A program made the position numbers and the translations under genes. Below are positions 30,359 through 38,900 of a DNA stretch of 64,000 bases, in pieces (position 1 is the stretch's first letter; the number at the start of each line of letters is the position of its first letter). The notes beneath the pieces were generated by a model. That model saw only the letters and a list, made by a program, of their open reading frames with translations. It made no database searches and was not told the DNA's origin. The DNA is from JAWKTT01 sp041398965 (GTDB taxonomy: Bacteria > Planctomycetota > Planctomycetia > Planctomycetales > Planctomycetaceae): positions 62,001 through 126,000 of the forward strand of contig JAWKTT010000008.1 in the NCBI GenBank assembly GCA_041398965.1. Reading direction: 5' to 3'.

Positions 30359-33300
30359 ATGAGCGTCGGCGAAACTGGTTACGATCGCGTCAATGATTAC
30401 GGTGCAGTCAAGATTAGCTTGGCAAGCCCGCACGACATCCGCAGCTGGTCTTTTGGTGAAGTCAAGAAGCCCGAGACCATTAACTACCGGACCTATCGCC
30501 CCGAGCGCGATGGTCTGTTCTGCGAGCGCATCTTCGGCCCCGAAAAGGACTGGGAATGTGCCTGTGGTAAGTATCGCGGGATGAAGTACAAGGGGATGAT
30601 CTGCGACCGTTGCGGCGTGAAGGTGACTCACTCTCGCGTTCGTCGAAAGCGGATGGGGCACATCGAGTTGGCGGCTCCGGTCGTTCATATTTGGTTCTTC
30701 AAGAGCATGCCGAGCCGTCTCGGTGCTCTGCTCAATATGAAGACGACCTCACTGGAAAAGGTGATCTACTTCCAGGATTACGTCGTCGTTGATGCTGGCG
30801 ATACGCCTCTGCAACTCTGTCAGATGCTGACGGAAGAAGAGGCTCGTCAAGCCAAGGAGAAGTACGGCGAAGGGTCGTTCGAGATCGACATGGGAGCCGA
30901 AGCAATTTTCAAATTGCTCTCCCGGATCAACCTGCATGAGGAGTCGGTTCGTCTGCGAGTGGAGTTGAAGGAGACGGGAAGTCAGCAGCGTCGTCGTGAT
31001 CTGATTAAGCGATTGAAGATCATCGAAGCATTGCGAGATAGCCCGAATCGTCCTGAGTGGATGGTGCTCAACTGCGTTCCGGTGATTCCTCCGGATTTGC
31101 GTCCGCTGGTGCTGTTGGATTCGGGGAATTTCGCGACGAGCGACCTGAACGACCTGTATCGCCGCATCATCAACCGGAACAACCGGTTGAAGAAACTGGT
31201 GGACTTGAACGCTCCAGAAGTGATCGTCAAGAACGAAAAGCGGATGTTGCAGCAGTCGGTCGATGCTCTGTTCGACAACAACCGTTGTAAGCGTCCAGTG
31301 CTCGGTTCCTCGAACCGACCGCTGAAGTCGCTGACCGATATGATTAAGGGGAAGCAAGGGCGGTTCCGGGAAAACTTGTTAGGAAAGCGAGTCGATTACT
31401 CCGCTCGTTCGGTGATCGTCGTTGGTCCCGAGTTGCATCTGCATCAGTGCGGTTTGCCCAAGAAAATTGCGCTCGAACTGTTTCAGCCGTTTATTATTCG
31501 TCGTCTGAAAGAACTCGGTCATGCCGACACGATTAAGTCGGCCAAACGAATGCTGGAACGAAAAGACGAAGAGGTATGGGACATTCTGGACGAGGTGATC
31601 ACGAATCATCCGGTCTTGTTGAACCGAGCCCCGACGTTGCACCGCATGGGGATTCAGGCGTTCGAGCCTGTGCTCGTGGAAGGGAACGCGATCCGTGTCC
31701 ATCCGCTCGTCTGTAAAGGCTTCAATGCGGACTTCGACGGCGACCAGATGGCAGTTCACCTGCCGTTGTCGATTGAAGCGCAGGTTGAAGCAACGACGCT
31801 GATGATGTCTACGAACAACGTGTTCAGTCCGGCCAATGCTCAGCCAATTATGTCGCCATCACAAGATATCGTGATGGGTTGCGGCTACTGCACGCTCAAG
31901 CGAACGGGCTTGAAGGGTGAAGGGATGATCTTCGGATCGCCGGCAGAGTGCATTACAGCTTATCAGCAAGAGCGAGTTGCCCGTCATGCAACGGTCCGTG
32001 TTCGACTGCCGAAGGATAAGCGGATTAAGGGTGAAGGGGCCGAAGGTCATCGCCCTGGTGCGTTGGTCGAGACGTCGGTCGGCCGTGTGCTGTTGAATGA
32101 CATTTTGCCGAGCACGATGTCGTATTACAACATGAGCATGCGGTCGAAAGACTTGGCCGGCGTCATTTCTGACTGCTATCTGGAGTTGGGTCGGAAGTCG
32201 ACGATTGAACTGCTGGACCGGTTGAAGGAATTAGGTTTCCGGGAATCGACCCGCAGCGGTCTGTCGTTCGGCACAACCGACATGGTGACTGCTCCGAATA
32301 AGGATAAGGTCATCGGCGATTCGGAGAAGGAAGTGGTCAAGCTGCAAAAGCTGTACGACCGCGGGATGATTACGAGCGGCGAGCGTTACAACCGCGTCAT
32401 TGATGTCTGGACGCACGCCCGCGAATTGATCACCGATTCGATGATGAGTGAACTGAAGTCTGACGTCCGGGATGAAGGGATTTATGTGAATCCGATTTAC
32501 CTGATGGCGGACTCCGGGGCACGCGGTGGTAAAGAACAGATTCGTCAGTTGGCGGGTATGCGTGGTCTGATGGCTAAGCCTTCGGGCGAGATTATCGAGA
32601 CCCCGATTAAGTCGAACTTCCGTGAAGGTCTGACGGTGCTCGAGTACTTCTCGTCCACGCACGGTGCTCGCAAGGGATTGGCTGATACCGCGCTCAAGAC
32701 GGCAGACTCTGGTTATCTGACCCGTAAGCTGGCAGATATCTGTCAGAATATGGTCGTGACGATGGAAGATTGCGGGACCACGAAGGGGGTCACCCGCGGG
32801 ATCGTCTATCGTGGGGAGAATGTCGAAGTCGGACTGGCAGACGCCATTCGAGGTCGTGTCTCTCGAACGAATATCGTCAACCCGATTACGGACGAAGTGA
32901 TTGTTCGTGAAGGGGAGTTGATTACGTGGGACATCGCCCGAAAGATCGAGGACATGGGCTTGGAGCGAATTCAGGTTCGCAGCCCAATGACCTGTGAAGC
33001 GGACCTTGGGATGTGCCGCCTGTGCTACGGGATGGACTTGTCGACCGGTTCGATGGTGGAAGAAGGATTGGCGGCAGGGATCGTTGCGGCTCAGTCGATC
33101 GGCGAGCCGGGAACTCAGTTGACGATGCGAACCTTCCACATCGGTGGTGTGGCTCAAGGGGACGTCGAACAGTCGGACCTGAAGACTCGTAAAGCGGGTC
33201 GGGTGCGTTACGTTCGTGTCCGGACGGTGGTGAATGCCGAAGGGCAAAACGTGGCACTGGGACGAAACGGCGAATTGGTCGTGATCGACCCGAAGGATCG

Positions 33301-34708
33301 CGAACTGGAACGATACGAAGTGCCGAACGGTGCGGTCTTGCTCGTGGCAGAGGATCAGGAAGTCAAAGACGGCCAGATTCTGTGTCAGTGGGACCCTCAC
33401 GCCATTCCGATCTTGTCGGAAGTTGGGGGTAAGGTTCGTTTCGAGGATTTGGTCGAAGGGCGAACACTTCGTTCGGAGACCGATGTTTCGGGGAACGTTC
33501 GCCGAACAGTCGTCGAGCACAAAGGGGACTTGCATCCTCAGATCGTCATCGAAGATGCTGCCGGGAAGATTCTGGACTACTACTACGTTCCAGAACGGGC
33601 GAGTATCGAAGTTCAGGAAGGGACGCAGATCGTCGCCGGAACCGTGTTGGCGAAGACGCCACGTGAAGCCTCGGGAACTCAGGACATTACCGGGGGGCTC
33701 CCTCGCGTGACGGAACTGTTTGAAGCTCGCAAGCCGAAAGATCCGGCGATCATTGCCGAGATCGATGGTGAAGTCGAGATTCTGGCTGAGAAGAAGCGTG
33801 GTAAGCGCGTGATCGTCGTCCGGACGCATGATGGTTCCACCGAGATTCAACACGTCATTCCGCATGGCCCGGCTCTGCTGGTGCATACCGGAGACCATGT
33901 GAAGTCGGGCGATGCGCTGGTCAACGGGCCGCTCGTTCCGCACGATATCCTGCGGGTTTCCGGCGAAGAAGCAGTGCAGCAGTATCTGTTGCACGAGATT
34001 CAGAACGTGTACCGTGCCCAACGTGTGGTGATCGACGACAAGCACATCGAACTCGTCGTGTCGCAGATGCTGCGTAAGGTAAAGATTGAAGACGTGGGCG
34101 ACACCGACTTCCTGCCGGGTGTGGTGGTTGACAAACACGAATTCCGCAAGGTCAATGGAGACCTGAAGGACTGTGTCTGCATTACCAATCCTGGAGATAC
34201 CGAGTATCTCGAAGGGAACGTTGTCAAACGGGAAGAAGTCGAAGAGGTGAACGCCGAGATCGATGCTTCGGGAGGAACGCCGGCAAAGTTCACTCGTCCG
34301 AAGCCCGCAACCGCAACGACTCAGTTGTTGGGGATTACCAAGGCTTCGGTACAGAGCGAGTCGTTCATCTCGGCGGCCTCCTTCCAGGAGACGACAAAGG
34401 TGTTGACCGAAGCGGCTCTCGCCGGGAAGTACGACAATCTCGTCGGCTTGAAGGAGAACGTCATTCTGGGGCACCTGATTCCGGCTGGTACCGGTTTCCG
34501 GAAGCATCAGGATGCAGAAGTTCGCGTTCGACCAGAAGCACTCAGCGAACTGCATGCCGAGCGTGACCGAATTCGAGCTGCTCGAATGGAGATGCTCAGC
34601 AATGCTGAGTTGGAACAGCGTCGTCCGGCCCCTGACACTCCGTCCCCAAGCGGTCTTTCCGGTCTCGACGACGTGCCGTCGCTGCGAAATCTGACTCCGG
34701 AAGAGTAA
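30359..34708 (+). CDS. rpoC: DNA-directed RNA polymerase beta' subunit
   Basis: The protein is 1,449 aa. The N-terminal zinc site uses C67, C69, C82 and C85 (ECACGKYRG; ICDRCG). The active-site magnesium motif NADFDGDQMAVH lies near residue 460. A second zinc site is around MEDCGTTKG and CEADLGMCRLCYG (about 800-890). The bridge/trigger region is GIVAAQSIGEPGTQLTMRTF. The tail after about 1,400 is hydrophilic. It carries the catalytic centre of RNA polymerase. A bidirectional hairpin ends the operon. Confidence 0.98.
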   Translation: MSVGETGYDRVNDYGAVKISLASPHDIRSWSFGEVKKPETINYRTYRPERDGLFCERIFGPEKDWECACGKYRGMKYKGMICDRCGVKVTHSRVRRKRMGHIELAAPVVHIWFFKSMPSRLGALLNMKTTSLEKVIYFQDYVVVDAGDTPLQLCQMLTEEEARQAKEKYGEGSFEIDMGAEAIFKLLSRINLHEESVRLRVELKETGSQQRRRDLIKRLKIIEALRDSPNRPEWMVLNCVPVIPPDLRPLVLLDSGNFATSDLNDLYRRIINRNNRLKKLVDLNAPEVIVKNEKRMLQQSVDALFDNNRCKRPVLGSSNRPLKSLTDMIKGKQGRFRENLLGKRVDYSARSVIVVGPELHLHQCGLPKKIALELFQPFIIRRLKELGHADTIKSAKRMLERKDEEVWDILDEVITNHPVLLNRAPTLHRMGIQAFEPVLVEGNAIRVHPLVCKGFNADFDGDQMAVHLPLSIEAQVEATTLMMSTNNVFSPANAQPIMSPSQDIVMGCGYCTLKRTGLKGEGMIFGSPAECITAYQQERVARHATVRVRLPKDKRIKGEGAEGHRPGALVETSVGRVLLNDILPSTMSYYNMSMRSKDLAGVISDCYLELGRKSTIELLDRLKELGFRESTRSGLSFGTTDMVTAPNKDKVIGDSEKEVVKLQKLYDRGMITSGERYNRVIDVWTHARELITDSMMSELKSDVRDEGIYVNPIYLMADSGARGGKEQIRQLAGMRGLMAKPSGEIIETPIKSNFREGLTVLEYFSSTHGARKGLADTALKTADSGYLTRKLADICQNMVVTMEDCGTTKGVTRGIVYRGENVEVGLADAIRGRVSRTNIVNPITDEVIVREGELITWDIARKIEDMGLERIQVRSPMTCEADLGMCRLCYGMDLSTGSMVEEGLAAGIVAAQSIGEPGTQLTMRTFHIGGVAQGDVEQSDLKTRKAGRVRYVRVRTVVNAEGQNVALGRNGELVVIDPKDRELERYEVPNGAVLLVAEDQEVKDGQILCQWDPHAIPILSEVGGKVRFEDLVEGRTLRSETDVSGNVRRTVVEHKGDLHPQIVIEDAAGKILDYYYVPERASIEVQEGTQIVAGTVLAKTPREASGTQDITGGLPRVTELFEARKPKDPAIIAEIDGEVEILAEKKRGKRVIVVRTHDGSTEIQHVIPHGPALLVHTGDHVKSGDALVNGPLVPHDILRVSGEEAVQQYLLHEIQNVYRAQRVVIDDKHIELVVSQMLRKVKIEDVGDTDFLPGVVVDKHEFRKVNGDLKDCVCITNPGDTEYLEGNVVKREEVEEVNAEIDASGGTPAKFTRPKPATATTQLLGITKASVQSESFISAASFQETTKVLTEAALAGKYDNLVGLKENVILGHLIPAGTGFRKHQDAEVRVRPEALSELHAERDRIRAARMEMLSNAELEQRRPAPDTPSPSGLSGLDDVPSLRNLTPEE

Positions 34709-34753
34709 TCGCCCGGTCGAGTCGCAAGTGTGACTCCATCAAAGAAAACTACC

Positions 34754-34793
34754 AACAGGACAGAGCGAAAGCTCTGTCCTGTTGTCGTTTCGT
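34754..34793. terminator. Bidirectional terminator after rpoC
   Basis: AACAGGACAGAGC (34754-34766), GAAA tetraloop and GCTCTGTCCTGTT (34771-34783) make a perfect 13-bp stem. GTCGTTTCGTTG follows on the plus strand; on the minus strand the stem is followed by GGTAGTTTTCTTT. It separates rpoC from the convergent dcd operon, so it probably serves both. Confidence 0.9.
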
Positions 34794-34912
34794 TGTGCGA
34801 ACACTCGAAGGAGCACGCGCCTAGTGCTTAATAATCTTTAGTGGATCAACCAAACTGACACACAAGGTGAACGCGTTCATGCTCCGCGAGTCAGGTGTGT
34901 GTCAGGGAGTGT

Positions 34913-35512
34913 CTACTGAGAACTGCCGCCACCGGCGAGACTCTGCCCCTGAAACTGGCTGTCATTCCGAAACGGCGTTCCAAGGACGGTTTCGACAATC
35001 AGTTGACAGATAGGAGCGTCGGGGTAGAGCGAAATACTCTGCGGGCCGAGGTTGATCAACTCGAGAGTGATGGTCCCCTCGAACCCAGCATGAATCGTGG
35101 GGGCGGTGAAGTGAACTAAGAGCCCGCACCGAGCATACGAGCTTCTGCCTTCAATACGGGCCGAGAGTGACGGGAGTCCTTCAATCTGACTGAAAGGGAG
35201 CGAGACCCGCTCTCGCGTTTTCCCCAAGACGAATTTTTGAGGCTTTAACACGAATGGTTGATCAGGAGTGATGGTCACCTTTTCAGAATTTCCCCCAAAC
35301 AACGGCATAAATCCCCCTCGTTGAAGATTGATGTCGATCGCAAGGTTGGACCTGAAGAAACTGATCTCAGTTCCCAATCGCAAATCGACGGCAGAGGTCT
35401 GATAGGGGCACTTGATCCCGGCTGTCTCGGGAAACCGTGGGGAAGGCTCCGGAGAAATGATGAGACGCCCATCGTCGAGTGCTCGATGAATCTCAGTATT
35501 CGACAGGATCAT
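34913..35512 (-). CDS. dcd: dCTP deaminase family protein
   Basis: The protein is 199 aa with the dUTPase/dCTP deaminase fold. The strongest match is RIEGRSSYARCGLLVHFTAP followed by GFEGTITLELINLG; the catalytic Glu of dCTP deaminase corresponds to E151, and Arg/Ser of RSSYAR to the substrate site. It should convert dCTP to dUTP and ammonia, feeding dTMP synthesis. The N-terminus MILSNTEIHRALDDGRLII is also typical. Its ATG overlaps the stop of the upstream small gene (ATGA), so the two are translationally coupled. A GTGTGTCAG inverted repeat at 34855-34905 lies just past the stop. Confidence 0.9.
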   Translation of the reverse strand: MILSNTEIHRALDDGRLIISPEPSPRFPETAGIKCPYQTSAVDLRLGTEISFFRSNLAIDINLQRGGFMPLFGGNSEKVTITPDQPFVLKPQKFVLGKTRERVSLPFSQIEGLPSLSARIEGRSSYARCGLLVHFTAPTIHAGFEGTITLELINLGPQSISLYPDAPICQLIVETVLGTPFRNDSQFQGQSLAGGGSSQ

Positions 35513-35784
35513 AGTTTGACCAAATCCTGAGGGGCGGCGAGGACGGAGTCGCTATAGCAGGTTGGCAATATGGCGATTTGTTTTCCATTCCGTTCAAACA
35601 CTCGCACCTTCACTCGCCCGATCGTTCCCGGCTCTCCAGAAACCCGATCTGACGGGACGAAGTCTGAGAAAACGGGTTCTCCGGTGGAGGGATAGCTGAT
35701 GACCACCTCGTCACTGAACATCCCTTTATAGATTAGGCACGTCAGCCAGTGGGTTGCTTGATCGGTCGTAGTGGTCGCGGACAT
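35509..35784 (-). CDS. Small hypothetical protein coupled to dcd
   Basis: The protein is 91 aa, reading THWLTCLIYKGMFSDEVVIS, then FVPSDRVSGEPGTIGRVKVR and VFERNGKQIAILPTCYSDS. It is likely a small beta-rich soluble protein. I recognise no family. The 4-nt ATGA overlap with dcd means coordinated production, so a role connected with dCTP deaminase is possible but unproven. The upstream gap to 35935 shows only its promoter region. Confidence 0.65.
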   Translation of the reverse strand: MSATTTTDQATHWLTCLIYKGMFSDEVVISYPSTGEPVFSDFVPSDRVSGEPGTIGRVKVRVFERNGKQIAILPTCYSDSVLAAPQDLVKL

Positions 35785-35935
35785 CTGCGCACTCCTTTTC
35801 GGGCAGGAACTCGTGGCCTCTTCATCGAAGGCTATGATAGCTCAAGCGACTTTGAGCCTCAATGTGAACCGATGGAATTCGTTGATCCCGTGCGAGGTGG
35901 GACGACGTCGTAACTCCTTATTCCACCTTTCCTTT

Positions 35936-38900
35936 TCATCCTTCGTCGTTGTCGTGGGCTTCTTCTAGTTTTCTCAGCAGGGTGCGGTAGTGGCGGAGGC
36001 ATTCTTCGACCATGGGGCGGAGGTCGGCGAAGTCTTGTTTTTGTTGGCGGGACATCTCGGTGAGGGGTTTGAGCCAACCGTGCATGAGGTTGAACTGTTG
36101 CTCTAAGACGTTGTAGACCGTCTTGGGGAGACGGTTGATGACGGTGATTTGTGCGGGAGTGGTCGTGGGAGCAGGGGGGGCGGGGAGGAAGTCCGACTCG
36201 TCCAGAATGCGGGGGGTGCGGTCGTCGCGATGGCTGGCGGCTGCGGACTTCGGGGTCGTTGTTGGCGAGGACTCGCGGCTCGGTTGGGGGGACGAGGCCA
36301 GTTGTGTCAGCGAGTCGGTGAGCAACTCGGGCAGTGAGATTTCGGGGATGCGAATCTCGGGGACATCGATGGAGATGGGGCGTTGGGCGAGTTCGGTGAG
36401 TGTTGTAAGGCCTCGTTCTAGCTGAGTGCGGAGTTGGGCGAGTTCGCTGCTGACGATCGTTGTGGCGGCGGCCACTCTGTCATCACCAGTCGCATGTTCG
36501 GGACGAGTCGACAGTGAGCCGGCTCCTTGGGTGACCGCTTTGCGGATGGCGTCGAGGCCATCGCTGAGTGTGGTGAGTGAGGCGATGACCTGGCCGACTT
36601 TGTCTTCACTCCCGATGCCGCGCATCTTGACGTTTTGTCGATAGGTGCGGCGGATCGTCTCCCAGCGTTCTTGTTCTTCGGGAGTTTGGCGGTCGATCAA
36701 CTCTTTGAACTTCAGCATGTTCGCTTCGGTTCCGGAAGTCAGAGTCTGAGCATCGTTCTGGTAGCTGGAGACGATGAGAGTTTCGAGTTCGGCCTCGTTC
36801 ATTGCCGGGAGGACCTTCTCGGCGATGCGGTTCATGTTGCGGTATGAACCTTGCAGCAGAAAGGGGGGCTCGGTGCGGTAGTCGTCATGCTGGGCGGCTG
36901 AGGCGATGTATTCCTGATTGACGCGGAGGACGACATCGCGAACACGCATCAACTTGGTCATCGTGCTGACGAATTCGTTCAACTCTTCGAGGGCGTAGGT
37001 CCCTTCAAGTTCGACGCCGGAGGTGTCGAGCGGGGATGAGCTGTTCGGTCCCGAGACTGTCTGTCGGCGTGCTTTGTCGGCGATCTTGATGATGCCGTAG
37101 ACGTCTTGCTGTGATCGGGCAGCGAGTTTCGCGAGGAGTGGGTTTGAGGTGAGGGCGTTCTCAAGATAGCTCATCTCGAACGGGTCGCGGGAGTCGCCAA
37201 TGATCTCGCCGAGGTTGTAGATGTCGGCCCGGTTGGCGAGCATGTCGGGAATCTGGAACTTCTCGCCGCTCTCGGTGTAAGGGTTCCCCGCCATCACGAC
37301 GGCAACCTTCTTTCCGCGGAAGTCGTAGGTTCGCGACTTTCCTTTGTAGACCCCTTCCACTTTTCGCTGGGCGTCGCAGAGGGAGATGAACTTCTGGAGG
37401 AACTCGGGGTGACAGTGCTGGATGTCGTCGAGATAGATCATCACGTTGTCCCCCATTTCGAAGGCGAGATTGAGCTTCTCGATTTCTTCTCTTGCCCCGG
37501 CGTTGGGTGCGGCGTTGGGATCGAGTGAGGTGACGTGGTGTCCGAGGGCAGGGCCGTTGATCTTCATGAAGATGATACCGAGCCGATTGGCGATGTACTC
37601 CATGAGGGTCGTCTTGCCGTAGCCTGGCGGGGAGATCAGCAGGAGGAGACCTTGGCGATCGGTCCGTTTCGTATTGCCCGATGTGCCGATCTGTTTGGCG
37701 AGGTTGTCGCCGATGAGTGGGAGATAGACTTTGTCGATGAGCTGATTACGGACGAAGGAGGAGAGCACCCGGGGCTGGAACTCGGCGAGCTTCATCTCTT
37801 CGCGGGCGGACTCGACCACTTTCGATTTGATTTCGTGGTACTGCTGGAAGGCGGGGACCACTTCGCGATCGAAGCGTGCGAGTTTGTTGCGGAAGCGATT
37901 GAAGTCGAGTTGATAGGTTCCGTTTTCCCCGATGACGGGGTGCGAGCCTGTGAGGCCGGTGAGCTGACGGACAGTGTCGGCTGCGACGATACGGCGTTGA
38001 TCGAAACTTGCGGGCTGTGTGGCCGCGTTACTGTTGGAGAGGGCGGTTTCCATCAGCAGTAGGGCGACTTCGTCGATGACGTCGAGCGTTTGCGTTTCTT
38101 GATGGGTCGTCGCTGTTGGTGGGGCGGATTGAAGTGACTGGCGAACGTAGGCGGTGACCCAGTTCTTGGCGAGGGCGAGCGCTGCGAGGGAGTCGGTTCG
38201 GACGCCGTCGAGCGACTTCTGGAGTCGGTCACTCGCTCGGAGCGAATGGAGGTTTTCGTGGAACTCGCGATAGAGGTTTGCGGCCTGTTGCGAGACGACG
38301 AACTCTCCGCCGCGAGACTCGTGGGCGTCGGAGGTCAGTTCGTAGAACAGGTACTCGGCCGCTTCACGAATGACGGCGGCTTCTCTTCGCGATTCGTCGG
38401 TGATGACTTGTGTTGAATCGTCATGGCCGCTGCCATTGTTGTGCTCGTTGCGTTGACGCTGAGTCGACGGCTGAAGGGGGGCGGCAGATGCCTGAAGGAC
38501 TGCGACGAGTTCGTCGATGTAGGCGGCCTCTTGCTTGCTGTCGGGGAAGAGGTGTCCGATGGTGGCGTAGCCGGTGAGCTTGTTGGCAAGTCGCACGCGG
38601 ATGGCATCGTCAATGACGTGGTTCCAAAGGTAACCGGCGAGGGCTCGGGACGATGATGAGTAACGGAGGAGTCCGCAAGTTGAGTTGATCTCCGTGAGGG
38701 CGGCGAGAAGGATCGCGGCATCGTGATCGTGGACTCCCTTGGTGTAACCCTCGGTATAGCGGGGGGCCATGAACTGCTGCACGGCGCTGAGACGGTTCGC
38801 GCTGAGTTGGTCGGGAGTTGGTTGTTTGTCGGCAGTCTGTTGTTTGGCCGGACTCTGTCGGTTCGTTTCCGTGGTCGGCAGGCCGAGGGCTTGGGGGGTG

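Noticed and set aside
32231..34555. 774-aa open frame on the minus strand across rpoC
   Set aside because: It is exactly antisense to conserved rpoC, is rich in His/Arg/Asn, and has no recognisable domain; it reflects codon bias of the true gene.
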